Position numbers and translations under genes: made by a program. A DNA stretch of 64,000 nt, taken from Termitidicoccus mucosus. GTDB taxonomy: Bacteria; Verrucomicrobiota; Verrucomicrobiia; Opitutales; Opitutaceae. The DNA lies in the NCBI RefSeq assembly GCF_038725785.1, contig NZ_CP109796.1, positions 3,782,001-3,846,000 of the forward strand, given 5' to 3'. The notes below the pieces were generated by a model. It was not told the origin of the DNA and made no database searches. It saw only the letters and a list, made by a program, of their open reading frames with translations. Positions 18,232 to 26,076 of this stretch are shown here, one piece after another (positions within the stretch are counted from its first letter, which is position 1; each line of letters opens with the position of its first letter).

Positions 18232-19677
18232 TCATCGATCGATCACGTCGAGTTCCGGCCATTGCGCGAGCTTGCGGTGCAGCGTGCGGCGGCTGATGCC
18301 CATGAGTCCGGCCGCGCGCGTGCGGTTGCCGCGCGCCTTCAGCAACGCCTCGCGCAGCAGCCGCTTCTCGTTTTCCTCCACCGACAGCGAGGCGCCCGCA
18401 GCGCCCGCCGGGAGCGCCGGCATCCTGCCGGCATTGTCCGCGGGAGCGGGCATCCCCGCCGTGTCCGCCCCCGCGCCGGCCGCCGACGGCAGCATCAATG
18501 CCGGGGCCTCGCCGCGGAAACGCGGCTCCAGATCGAACTCCGTGAGCTTGCCGCCGCGGTGCAGCACGACCGCGTTTTCCACGAAATTGCGCAGCTCGCG
18601 GATGTTGCCCGGCCACGGATACGCCTGCAAATAACGCAGCGCGCCCGGCTCGACGGTGAGCGGCGGCACGGCATTTTCCTTGCTGAATTGCGCGATGTAA
18701 TGCGCCAGCAGCAGCGGGATGTCGTCGGGACGGACGCGCAGCGGCGGCATCGTGATGCGCACCACGTTCAGGCGGAAAAACAAATCCTCGCGAAACTTCC
18801 CCTCGCGCACCATCTGCTCCAAGGTGCGGTTCGTCGCCGCCACCAGCCGCACGTCGAGCTGGATGGGCTTCGTGCCGCCCACGCGCTCGATGGTCTTGGT
18901 CTCCAGAAAACGCAGCAGCTTCACCTGCGTGGAGGCCGAGATCTCGCCGATCTCGTCGAGAAACAAGGTGCCGCCATCCGCCGCCTCGAAACGCCCCACG
19001 CGCCGCTCCGTCGCGCCGGTGAACGCGCCGCGCTCGTGCCCGAAAATCTCGCTCTCCAGCAGGTTCTCCGACAACGCCGCGCAGTGCACCGCGACAAACG
19101 GCGCGCGCGCGCGCGGGCTCGACTGGTGGACGGCCTGCGCCACGAGCTCCTTGCCCGTGCCCGACTCGCCCTCGACGAGGATGGTGGCGCGCGAAGGCGC
19201 GACGAGCCGCACGCGGTCGATCACGTCCTTCAGCGCCTGCGAATTGCCGACGATGCCATCGAAGTTGTATTTCTCGTCGAGCCGCTCGTGCAGTTGTTTG
19301 ACCTCGATTTCGAGCGTCTTGGTCTTGAGCGCGCGCTGGATGAGCACCTCGAGGCGCTCGATGTTGACCGGCTTGGTGAGAAAATCGACCGCGCCGCGCT
19401 TCATCGCCTCGACGGCGGTCTCGATGTTGCCGTAGGCGGTCATCATGATGACGGCGGGCTTGTTCGGCAGTGCGAGCGCGCGGTCGATCACGCGCAGGCC
19501 CGATTTGCCCGGCATGCGCAGGTCGGTGACGATGACGTCGAACTCCTGCGCGTCCATGAGGTTGGCCGCCTCGTCGGCGCTGCCGGCGACGGAGACATCG
19601 AAGTTGTCTTCCAACGCCTGTTGCAGCCCTTCGCGGGTATGTTTCTCGTCATCGACGATGAGGACGCTCGGCACCAT
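18232..19677 (-). CDS. Sigma-54-dependent response regulator (NtrC family)
   Basis: 481 residues from ATG 19677, preceded by an AGGGG-type ribosome site; a GTG 15 bases upstream is less likely. Receiver domain 1-120 (LIVDDEKHTREG, phospho-Asp in VTDLRMPGKSG, Lys in LTKPV). AAA+ domain about 140-380 with Walker A GESGTGKE, the sigma-54 contact GAFTGA and LFLDEIGE. The C-terminal Fis-type helix-turn-helix is NRTRAAGLMGISRRTLHRKL. It activates sigma-54 promoters when phosphorylated by a histidine kinase not found in the window. The linker before the HTH (about 395-425) is Ala/Pro-rich and appears to come from a palindromic repeat. Confidence 0.95.
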   Translation of the reverse strand: MVPSVLIVDDEKHTREGLQQALEDNFDVSVAGSADEAANLMDAQEFDVIVTDLRMPGKSGLRVIDRALALPNKPAVIMMTAYGNIETAVEAMKRGAVDFLTKPVNIERLEVLIQRALKTKTLEIEVKQLHERLDEKYNFDGIVGNSQALKDVIDRVRLVAPSRATILVEGESGTGKELVAQAVHQSSPRARAPFVAVHCAALSENLLESEIFGHERGAFTGATERRVGRFEAADGGTLFLDEIGEISASTQVKLLRFLETKTIERVGGTKPIQLDVRLVAATNRTLEQMVREGKFREDLFFRLNVVRITMPPLRVRPDDIPLLLAHYIAQFSKENAVPPLTVEPGALRYLQAYPWPGNIRELRNFVENAVVLHRGGKLTEFDLEPRFRGEAPALMLPSAAGAGADTAGMPAPADNAGRMPALPAGAAGASLSVEENEKRLLREALLKARGNRTRAAGLMGISRRTLHRKLAQWPELDVIDR

Positions 19678-19727
19678 GGCGCCCCTATTCACGCCGCCCC
19701 GGGCGGCGCGGTCAAGCCCCGCGAGGA

Positions 19728-19834
19728 AATTACGATTTACTGATTACGATGTACGATTTGAGGGCGCAGCCGCGCCGTCATGCGCATGGCGCGGCTGCGC
19801 CCAAATCGTAAATCGTCCATCGTAAATCGTAATT
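19728..19834. repeat. Near-palindromic element after the MazG-like gene
   Basis: Two arms of about 47 bases (from 19728 and up to 19834) match as reverse complements with a few differences. They are built from TTACGATT units plus GGGCGCAGCCGCGCC, around a 12-base centre. It lies between the MazG-like stop and the response-regulator start on the minus strand and may act as a terminator, although it looks like a dispersed repeat. Confidence 0.75.
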
Positions 19835-19841
19835 TTTCCCC

Positions 19842-20216
19842 TCACAGCTCCGTGTATTTGTCCGAGCGCCCGCGCGCTTTTTCGACGGGGTATTTTTTGG
19901 CGTTGGCGGACATCTTTGCCTCGATCACGGCGGCCACGTCCATGCCGGTCATGTTGGCGAACTCCAGCGCGTAGATCACGACGTCGGCCAGTTCCTCCTC
20001 GATTTTTTTGCGCCGCGCCTCGTCGCGCGCGACGGCGCGCGATGCCTCCGGGGTGCTCCACAAGAAGTGCTCCATCAACTCGCCGGCCTCGGCGGCGAGC
20101 GCCATGCTCAGGTTCTTGGGGGCGTGAAACTGCTCCCATTCGCGTTCGCGCGCAAAGGCCAGCACGCGAGCCTTCAGTTCCGCCAGTGTCGTAGTCGAGT
20201 CGGAGAGGGCATTCAT
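19842..20216 (-). CDS. MazG-like nucleotide pyrophosphohydrolase (dCTPase/RS21-C6 type)
   Basis: 124 residues, the usual size for the single-domain family. The metal-binding helices show EAGELMEHFLW and EEELADVVIYALEFANMTGMD (ExxE and ExxD pattern), and the C-terminal NAKKYPVEKARG is characteristic. It hydrolyses non-canonical or excess (d)NTPs to monophosphate and pyrophosphate as house-cleaning. Divergent from the downstream Hsp20 unit; no partner gene. Confidence 0.9.
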   Translation of the reverse strand: MNALSDSTTTLAELKARVLAFAREREWEQFHAPKNLSMALAAEAGELMEHFLWSTPEASRAVARDEARRKKIEEELADVVIYALEFANMTGMDVAAVIEAKMSANAKKYPVEKARGRSDKYTEL

Positions 20217-20316
20217 TGGTCTGGTTGTAAAGCATGGACGAAATCGTCACAAAACGAAAATTAAATCTTGGCGGTTGGCCCGGCACCTGCTGAGATGCAT
20301 CCGCAACGTTCATTAC

Positions 20317-20451
20317 ATGAGTCTGCATCACCAACATCTTCGCGCTTGCGCCGACGCTTCGTTTACGAAGGTCGTGTGTGCCCGCGCCCAGATGCAGCAG
20401 GCCATTGTCAAATGGACGAAACGATCCACCGGCACGGGCTTTGAGGCCTAA
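20317..20451 (+). CDS. Possible 44-residue ORF ending in an intrinsic terminator
   Basis: ATG at 20317 opens a short frame (MSLHHQHLRACADASFTKVV...) that stops at 20449-20451, inside the left arm of a hairpin followed by seven T's. I do not recognise the peptide, and no good ribosome site is visible. The terminator suggests a real small transcript, which could equally be a leader or small RNA. Confidence 0.25.
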   Translation: MSLHHQHLRACADASFTKVVCARAQMQQAIVKWTKRSTGTGFEA

Positions 20452-20490
20452 ACACTCCGCAAGCACGGAAACAGTTTAGCCCATTTTTTT
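20445..20490 (+). terminator. Intrinsic terminator upstream of the Hsp20 gene
   Basis: CTAAAC (20448-20453) pairs with GTTTAG (20474-20479), with an inner TCCG/CGGA stem, and is followed by T's at 20484-20490. It ends a transcript coming from the left, 40 bases before the Hsp20 start, so it could also act as an attenuator. Confidence 0.6.
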
Positions 20491-20529
20491 AAGCCCGGCC
20501 TTTCACAAGAAGAGCACGAGTCAACCGCC

Positions 20530-20937
20530 ATGCATACCATGATCCATCCGCTCAACACCGCCACCGCCTCCAGTCGCGCCCACGAGTCTTCGGACAAATC
20601 GTTCCGAAGCCCTCACTACGACTGCACGGAACAGGACGACACGATGCGGCTCACGGTTTATGTGCCCGGGGTTGATGCGGCCGGCGTGGAGATCACCGCG
20701 CGCGGCCCCGACCTCACCGTGATCGCCCGCAAGACCCGTTTTGTGCGCGACAACTGGAAGGCGCTCCACCTGGAAAACGCGCAACGCGACTACATGCTCA
20801 GGCTGCGCATCGGCCACGGCTACGATCACGACGGCATCGCGGCGGAACTGAACCGCGGCATCCTCACGATCGCGCTGCCGCGGCGCGCGCCCGCGCCCGC
20901 CATCGCGCCGGTGCTCCGCCACTGCTTCGCGGCGTGA
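20530..20937 (+). CDS. Small heat-shock protein, Hsp20/alpha-crystallin family
   Basis: 135 residues. After a 30-residue variable N-terminus, the alpha-crystallin domain shows TMRLTVYVPGVDAAGVEITARGPDLTVIARK, then FVRDNWKALHLEN, and the signature GxLTIxxPR as RGILTIALPR before a short tail. ATP-independent holdase that keeps unfolding proteins soluble. The DYML segment (QRDYMLRLRIGHGYD) replaces the more common FxRxFxLP motif, so it belongs to a divergent subgroup. No CIRCE-type operator was seen upstream. Confidence 0.75.
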   Translation: MHTMIHPLNTATASSRAHESSDKSFRSPHYDCTEQDDTMRLTVYVPGVDAAGVEITARGPDLTVIARKTRFVRDNWKALHLENAQRDYMLRLRIGHGYDHDGIAAELNRGILTIALPRRAPAPAIAPVLRHCFAA

Positions 20938-20956
20938 GCCGGCGCGCAGCGCCGGC

Positions 20957-21116
20957 AAATCCCAAATCACGAAATTCCAAAGCCCAAAAAATCTCAAATT
21001 CCAAAAGACCGAAATTCCAAAGGCGCATGCCGCCGGCGCGGTTCTGTTTTTTTTGAAATTTGAAATTTTAAAATTTGGAATTTTTTTGGGATTTGGGATT
21101 TCGTGATTTGGAATTT
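20957..21116. repeat. A/T-rich inverted repeat of AAATCCCAAATC type
   Basis: Runs such as AAATCCCAAATCACGAAATTCC on the left face their complements (GGGATTTGGGATTTCGTGATTTGG) on the right, around a GC-rich centre with 8 T's. The element fills the gap between the convergent Hsp20 and mtnN genes. This class of text-like repeat is common in environmental genomes. Confidence 0.75.
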
Positions 21117-21137
21117 GCCGGTGCCGTCGGCACCGGC
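21117..21137 (-). terminator. GC hairpin at the mtnN 3' end
   Basis: GCCGGTGCC (21117-21125) pairs perfectly with GGCACCGGC (21129-21137) around a three-base loop, directly adjoining the mtnN stop codon. On the minus strand it is followed by an A/T-rich stretch. Likely terminator. Confidence 0.5.
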
Positions 21138-21890
21138 CTATGCACTGCGTTCCAACATCACGCGCACGATGCCGCCGGTGAGGTATTCGGCGATGTCATC
21201 GACGAACCGCTGGAAATCGACCGCAGCCGAGCCGTCCGCGCGGTCGGAGATCACGCGGACAATCGCCGCCGGCACGCCGCCCATCTCGTGGCAGACCTGC
21301 GCCACCGCCGCGCCCTCCATCTCGACGCCGAGCGCGTCCGGCTGCAAGCCGCGCAGCGCCGCCGCCTGCGCGGCCCCGCCCACGAACTGGTCGCCGCTGA
21401 TCACCAGCCCCCGCCGGACCGACGGCGTGGCGATGCCGAAGGCCGCCCGCCGCTCCGCCGGAATCTCCGCCTCCAGCGCGCCCGCGATGTAGGCGCGCGC
21501 GGCGGCCTCGGCCTCGGGCGCAAGCGCGGCGGGAAACTCGGAGCGATTGAGCAGCGGCACCTCGAAACGCGGGAAAATCGGGCGCGCATCCATGTCGTGT
21601 TGCAAGAGCCGGTCGGCGATCACCACGTCGCCCGGGCGCAGCCTCGGGTCGAGCGCGCCGGCCACGCCGGTGAAAATGACGCGATCCACGCCGAACCGCT
21701 CCAGCAACAGCGTGGTGGTCAGGGCCGCGGAGACTTTTCCGACGCGCGACAAGGCCAGCACGATGCGCCGCCCGCCCCACTCGCCCTCATGGAATGTCCG
21801 CGTGCCGACCACGACGCTCCGGTGCGCCGTCATGCAGCGTTTGATCAAGGCCACCTCCTGGGGCAGCGCGCCGAGAATGCCAAATTTCAT
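21138..21890 (-). CDS. mtnN: 5'-methylthioadenosine/S-adenosylhomocysteine nucleosidase
   Basis: 250 residues from the ATG at 21890 (MKFGILGALPQEVALI); the longer open frame upstream overlaps the ACP gene and is not coding. Family motifs: GVGKVSAA-like SRVGKVSAA, FTGVAGALDPRLRPGDVVIAD, HDMDARP, SGDQFVGG, and the purine/ribose-binding VEMEGAAVAQVC, with the catalytic Asp in ISDRADGSA. It cleaves adenine from MTA and SAH, recycling the by-products of SAM reactions. That could serve the radical SAM/SAM chemistry of the adjacent divergent operon, but the enzyme is a general housekeeping one. Confidence 0.9.
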   Translation of the reverse strand: MKFGILGALPQEVALIKRCMTAHRSVVVGTRTFHEGEWGGRRIVLALSRVGKVSAALTTTLLLERFGVDRVIFTGVAGALDPRLRPGDVVIADRLLQHDMDARPIFPRFEVPLLNRSEFPAALAPEAEAAARAYIAGALEAEIPAERRAAFGIATPSVRRGLVISGDQFVGGAAQAAALRGLQPDALGVEMEGAAVAQVCHEMGGVPAAIVRVISDRADGSAAVDFQRFVDDIAEYLTGGIVRVMLERSA

Positions 21891-22017
21891 ATCAGGTCGA
21901 ATCTGCGAATCGGAAAGGCGCCGAGTCAACGCGCCAACGCTTGGGCGCGCGCGATTTGCCTTGTTTCCGGGCTTGCGGACGAGACGGTGGAAATTCACCT
22001 TTTTGCATCTTCCTGAC

Positions 22018-22293
22018 ATGTCCAGCGACCCGCTCATCACCCGCCTCAAACACCTTATCGTGGAAACCCTCAACCTTGAGGACATCAACCCCGATGAAAT
22101 CGACGAAAACGCGCCGCTCATCGGCTCCGGGCTCGCGCTCGATTCCATCGACGCGCTCGAGCTCGTCGTGAAGCTCGAGAAGGAATTCGGCATCAAAATC
22201 AGCAGCAGCGAGGAATCCAAGGCCGCCCTCGCCAGCGTCAAGGCGCTCGCCGATTTCATCCGCGAACGCTCCGGCGGTGCCGCCTCGGATTAA
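22018..22293 (+). CDS. Acyl carrier protein
   Basis: 91 residues. The phosphopantetheine site is Ser43 in LALDSIDALELVVKLEKEFGI. The N-terminus (RLKHLIVETLNLEDINPDEID) and acidic helix II are typical. It carries growing acyl chains for the ketosynthases just downstream and is the first gene of the plus-strand lipid operon. The 127-base gap to the divergent mtnN probably holds both promoters. A strong hairpin overlaps its stop codon. Confidence 0.93.
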   Translation: MSSDPLITRLKHLIVETLNLEDINPDEIDENAPLIGSGLALDSIDALELVVKLEKEFGIKISSSEESKAALASVKALADFIRERSGGAASD

Positions 22294-22317
22294 GTCGATT
22301 TTGATCGACTTAATCCG
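22286..22317 (+). promoter_or_regulatory. Perfect hairpin spanning the ACP stop codon
   Basis: A 14-bp perfect stem (22286-22299 with 22304-22317) and a TTTG loop, with the ACP TAA inside the left arm. There is no T-run after it, so it is more likely an RNA-stability or processing element that keeps ACP expression above that of the downstream genes than a full terminator. Confidence 0.5.
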
Positions 22318-22362
22318 ACTCAAATCGCGCCGCCGCAAAAAATCGCCGCCGCCAACCACGCC

Positions 22363-23472
22363 ATGCCCGCCCCCGTCCGCCTCGCCGCCTGCGAATGCCT
22401 CACGCCTTTCGGCGGGACGGCGGACACGCTCGCGGCGTTGCTGCGCGGGAAAAGCGCGTTGCGCGCGACGCCGGTGCTCGGGCGCGAGGGCGGCGACGCG
22501 GTGCCGCTGGCGCTGCTGCCGGGGCGCGCGCTCGACGAGACCGCGCCGCCCGCGTGGCTGGCGGCGCTGCGCGGGTTTCTCGCGCCGGTTTGCGGGCCGG
22601 ACTGGGGCGCGGCCCGGCGGCCGGTTTGCGTGACGAGCAGCAACTTCGGCGTGGGCAGCCTCTACGCGTTTCGGCGCTCGGGCGACGCGGCGCACACGCC
22701 GCATGGCTCCACGCACGGCTCGGTCGCGCTGGTGCGCGGGGCGTGCGGCTGGGGCGAAAATGTCACGGTGTTTTCGCATGCGTGCGTGTCGGCGCACCTC
22801 GGCCTGCTGCACGCCGCGCGGCTGGTCGGGAGCGGCGCGGCGGACGAGGCGCTGGTGGTGTCGTATGACTTTTTGAGCCCGTTTGTGGCGGGGGGTTTTC
22901 ACGCGCTGAAAATCCTCAACGCCGATTTCCCCGCGCCCTACTGCGAGCGCGCGACCGGCTCCATCGGGCTCGGCGACGGCGCGGCGTTCGCGATCGTGGC
23001 GCGCGACCGCGGCGACTTCGCGCTCGGCGCGCACGCGCTGCACAACGAGATGTTTCACGCCACGGCGAACCAGCCCGACGGCGCGGGGTTCGCGACGGCG
23101 TTCGCGCCCGTGGCGCGCGCGGCGGCGGAGCGCGGCCTGCGCAACCTCTGGGTGAAGGGGCACGGCACCGGCACGCTGGAGGCGGGCCGGCTCGAAACCG
23201 CGGCGGTGGCGGCGGCGTTTCCCGGCGCGCGGCTCACCGGCTGGAAAGGCGGGCTGGGGCACACGCTCGGCAGTTGCGGGCTGGTCGAGCTGGCGGTGGC
23301 GGCGGCGGCGATGCGCGGCGGGCGCGCGCCCGGCGTGGCCGGCGGCGCGGCGCCCGCGTTTGCGGATCACGTGGCGCTCGACGCCATCGACACCGGCGCG
23401 AGCGACGGCGTCGTTTGCGCGAGCAACGCTTTCGGCGGCGCGCACGCGGCGCTGCTTCTTCATCATGTTTGA
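22363..23472 (+). CDS. Beta-ketoacyl-ACP synthase (condensing enzyme)
   Basis: 369 residues, a little short for FabF (about 410). The catalytic triad is intact: Cys141 (FSHACVSAH), His267 (KGHGTGT) and His300 (GGLGHTLGSCG), with the Gly-rich C-terminus (ASNAFGGAHAALLL). It performs decarboxylative Claisen condensation on ACP-bound chains. Its N-terminal part is shorter and more divergent than FabF, as in the ketosynthases of aryl-polyene-type clusters. It overlaps the next gene by eight bases, so the two products are probably made in equal amounts, as expected for a KS/chain-length-factor pair. Confidence 0.9.
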   Translation: MPAPVRLAACECLTPFGGTADTLAALLRGKSALRATPVLGREGGDAVPLALLPGRALDETAPPAWLAALRGFLAPVCGPDWGAARRPVCVTSSNFGVGSLYAFRRSGDAAHTPHGSTHGSVALVRGACGWGENVTVFSHACVSAHLGLLHAARLVGSGAADEALVVSYDFLSPFVAGGFHALKILNADFPAPYCERATGSIGLGDGAAFAIVARDRGDFALGAHALHNEMFHATANQPDGAGFATAFAPVARAAAERGLRNLWVKGHGTGTLEAGRLETAAVAAAFPGARLTGWKGGLGHTLGSCGLVELAVAAAAMRGGRAPGVAGGAAPAFADHVALDAIDTGASDGVVCASNAFGGAHAALLLHHV

Positions 23473-24163
23473 ACGCCTCATCACCGCCCTCCATACCGAC
23501 TCCGCCTGCGCCGGAGACGAGGAGCCGTCCGCCACGCGCGAACGCCTGAAGGCGTGCTTCCCGCCCGGCGCGGCGCGGCGCATGACGCAGCTCGGCATGC
23601 TCGTGAGCGCGGCGCTCGCGCGCGTGGAGCCGGGCGCGGACGACGCCATCATCTACGCCACGCAATTCGGCGAGGGGCGCACGCTGGAGTCGTTCCTGGA
23701 AAGTTTTCCGGCCGCGAGCCCGACGGGTTTCCAGACCTCGATCCATCCCGGCGCGGTGCAGCAGGGCATGATCCGCCGCGCGCAGCCGGTGCGCGAATTT
23801 TTTCCGATGGCGGGCGGCGCGTTTCTGCCGGGGCAGGCGCTGCTGGCCGCGATGCTTTCCCCGGCGCCGCGCGTGGTGCTTTGCGGCGGTGAGGAGCGGG
23901 GCACGTGGCTGCGCGAGGTCGGCGCGGCGGCCGGCGCGACCTTCGCGTATGCGCTGGCGCTGCTGGGTATCAATAAATCGGATACAAATGAAAATGCGGC
24001 GCATGCGGAGAGGGCGCTTGGCCGCGTCATGCTCGCGCCCGCGGATGAACCGGCGGCGGGGCTTGCGCCCGCGGAGTGGTTCGCGTTGCTGCACGGGCGG
24101 AAAAACTTCGACGGCATCGCCGCGCCCGGCTGGCGGCTGCGTCTCACCTGGAGCGACGCATGA
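23465..24163 (+). CDS. Chain-length-factor-like ketosynthase homologue
   Basis: 232 residues from ATG 23465, inside the last codons of the ketosynthase gene. Features of the Ketoacyl-synt_2 type: RRMTQLGMLVSAALARV, YATQFGEGRTLESFLESF, TGFQTSIHPGAVQQGMI. It covers only a half-thiolase fold and I see no Cys-His-His triad, so it is probably a non-catalytic partner that shapes chain length or stabilises the active KS. The stop overlaps the next start (ATGA). Confidence 0.78.
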   Translation: MFERLITALHTDSACAGDEEPSATRERLKACFPPGAARRMTQLGMLVSAALARVEPGADDAIIYATQFGEGRTLESFLESFPAASPTGFQTSIHPGAVQQGMIRRAQPVREFFPMAGGAFLPGQALLAAMLSPAPRVVLCGGEERGTWLREVGAAAGATFAYALALLGINKSDTNENAAHAERALGRVMLAPADEPAAGLAPAEWFALLHGRKNFDGIAAPGWRLRLTWSDA

Positions 24164-25107
24164 ACGCTTCCTCCGCCACTCCTCATGCCCCCGCGCGCCG
24201 CAATCCCGGGCCGAGCTGGGGCTATCGTTTCCTGCGCGCGGCGGACCGCGTGCTGCCCGAGCGCATCTACAAGCCGCTGCGCGCGCTCGGCACGCTCATC
24301 GCGATGACGCGCATGCCCGCCGAGCGCCGCCACTCGCGCGAATATCTTTCCATCGTGCTCGGCCGGCGACCGGCCTGGCGCGAGGTCTTCCGGCATTTTT
24401 TCGCGTTCGAGGAAATGCTGATGGACCGCCTCCGCGTCGCCGGCGGCCGCGATTACCGCACGACCTTCGGGCCGGACACGGCGGATTTCAAGGCGTGGCT
24501 CGAGCACGGCGGACGTGTGCTGATCGGCTCGTTTCACGTGGGCGCGTCGGATTTGCAGGGCTGCCAGATCGGCGGCTACGAGCACCTTGCCGTGCGCATC
24601 GTGCGGCAGCGCGTGGGCAACTCGCACGACACCGACAAGCTCGCCGAGCGTTTCGGCGAGCGCCTGAAATTCATCTGGATCAACGAGCCGCAGGAGGCGC
24701 TCTACGCGCTGAAGGTCGCCGCCGATTCGTCCGCGGCCATCGTGATGCATTGCGACCGCGTGGAGTTCAGCGCGCGCACGGCGGCGTTTGAGTTTCTCGG
24801 CGCGCGGCGGCTGTTTCCGGTGACCATCTACAACCTCGCGCTTATCTTCAACCGGCCCGTGATTCTCGCCGTCGGCATGCCGAGCGGGCCGGCGGCGGCG
24901 GTGCTGCACGCGTCGCCGCGCTTCGATCCCGTCGAAGGCGAGCCGCGCGCCGCCGCGATGCGCCGGGCGCACGCGCATTTCCAGGCGTTTCTGGGCAGGC
25001 TCGAAGCCCTGCTGCACTCCGATCCGTGGCAGTGGTTTAATTTCATTCCGCTGAATCCGGTGGCGGAGGGGGCTGCGGCGGGCGGACAAGGAGGAGAAAA
25101 CAGATGA
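24160..25107 (+). CDS. Lysophospholipid acyltransferase family protein (LpxL-like)
   Basis: 315 residues from ATG 24160, overlapping the previous stop. The pattern RFLRAADRVLPERIYKPLRA, then GRRPAWREVFRHFFAFEEMLMDR, GRVLIGSFHVGASDLQG and AAIVMHCDRVEF resembles the LPLAT/LpxL-HtrB superfamily (HX4D-type variant as HVGASD). A membrane-associated enzyme that moves an acyl chain from ACP to a lipid or glycolipid acceptor. In aryl-polyene-type clusters such a gene attaches the finished chain to its head group. Confidence 0.82.
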   Translation: MNASSATPHAPARRNPGPSWGYRFLRAADRVLPERIYKPLRALGTLIAMTRMPAERRHSREYLSIVLGRRPAWREVFRHFFAFEEMLMDRLRVAGGRDYRTTFGPDTADFKAWLEHGGRVLIGSFHVGASDLQGCQIGGYEHLAVRIVRQRVGNSHDTDKLAERFGERLKFIWINEPQEALYALKVAADSSAAIVMHCDRVEFSARTAAFEFLGARRLFPVTIYNLALIFNRPVILAVGMPSGPAAAVLHASPRFDPVEGEPRAAAMRRAHAHFQAFLGRLEALLHSDPWQWFNFIPLNPVAEGAAAGGQGGENR

Positions 25108-25132
25108 GCGCCGTCGTCGCGCCTTGTTCTTC

Positions 25133-25211
25133 CCTCTTTATTCTTTCTCTTTCCTCTTTCTCTCCTCTCCGCGTTTTTTTGGAGAAAGAGGAAAGAGAAA
25201 GAATAAAGAGG
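25133..25211. repeat. Perfect 30-bp inverted repeat, pyrimidine/purine arms
   Basis: Arms 25133-25162 and 25182-25211 are exact complements around a 19-base centre with seven T's. The left arm is identical to 16001-16030. It separates the two acyltransferase genes and would form a long RNA hairpin in the operon transcript. Confidence 0.9.
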
Positions 25212-25243
25212 AAAGAGCACGGGCGGGGAGGTCGGCCCGCGCC

Positions 25244-26017
25244 ATGACCCGCCGTATCGCATGCATTTATTATGCCCTCGCCTACTATGCCTCGTGGGCC
25301 TGGTTCGGCCTCGGCGGATGCGCCGTGAACCTGCTCAGCCTGCCGTTGCTGCCGTGGCGGCAATCCCCGCGGGTGAACCGCCTCGCGCGCCGCGCGGTGC
25401 GCGTGCTGTTCCGCCAATGGGTGTTCTGGTTTCGCACCAGCCGCATGCTGCGCATCACATGGCGCGGTTTCGCGAGGCCGGCGGCGGCGCCGGCGGCCCG
25501 CCCCGGCACGGTGTTCATCGCGAATCATCCGACGCTGGTTGACGCGCCCATTTTGCTCGCGCGGCTGCCCGCCGACACCGTTTGCATTTTCAAACCCGCG
25601 CTCATGCGCAATCCGGCCATCGGCCCGGCGGCGATCGTGGGCGGGCACGCCTCGGGCACGGGCGGCATCGACCTCGTGCGCGATCTCGCGGAGCGAATCG
25701 CCGGCGGGCTTTCGCTGCTCATTTTCCCCGAAGGCACGCGCACCGACGCGGGCGCGGCGCTGAACCCGCTCAAGCCCGGCTTTGCGCTCATCGCCAACCG
25801 CGCCGGCGCGGCGGTGCGACTCGTGCGCATCCGCAGTTCGCGCGGGCTCGTGCCGCGCGGACGCGCGTGGTGGAAGCCGCCGGCGGTGCTGCCGGCCACG
25901 CTGGAATTTGCGCTCGACCGCGAGTGGCCGCATGACCCGCGAAAGCCGGCGGCGGCATTGACCGCTGAAATCGAGGCGTATTTGCGCGGGGAACTGGTAA
26001 AGGAGGCCGGGCGATGA
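25244..26017 (+). CDS. PlsC-type 1-acylglycerol-3-phosphate acyltransferase family protein
   Basis: 257 residues from ATG 25244; the frame upstream is repeat DNA. Membrane-anchoring N-terminus (YYALAYYASWAWFGLGGCAVNLL), acyltransferase block I NHPTLVD (H95, D100) and block III FPEGTR, with a Lys/Pro-rich end. It transfers an acyl group to a glycerol-phosphate or related hydroxyl. Because a general plsC is expected elsewhere, this copy probably serves the lipid made by this operon. Confidence 0.88.
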   Translation: MTRRIACIYYALAYYASWAWFGLGGCAVNLLSLPLLPWRQSPRVNRLARRAVRVLFRQWVFWFRTSRMLRITWRGFARPAAAPAARPGTVFIANHPTLVDAPILLARLPADTVCIFKPALMRNPAIGPAAIVGGHASGTGGIDLVRDLAERIAGGLSLLIFPEGTRTDAGAALNPLKPGFALIANRAGAAVRLVRIRSSRGLVPRGRAWWKPPAVLPATLEFALDREWPHDPRKPAAALTAEIEAYLRGELVKEAGR

Positions 26018-26076
26018 GCGCATCACCGACATTTTATCGTTCTCTTATGCCATTTACGAACAAGCTTGTCCCTTCA

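Noticed and set aside
21892-23652. 586-codon minus-strand frame opposite ACP and ketosynthase
   Set aside because: It overlaps two certain genes and is Arg/Ala-rich without motifs.
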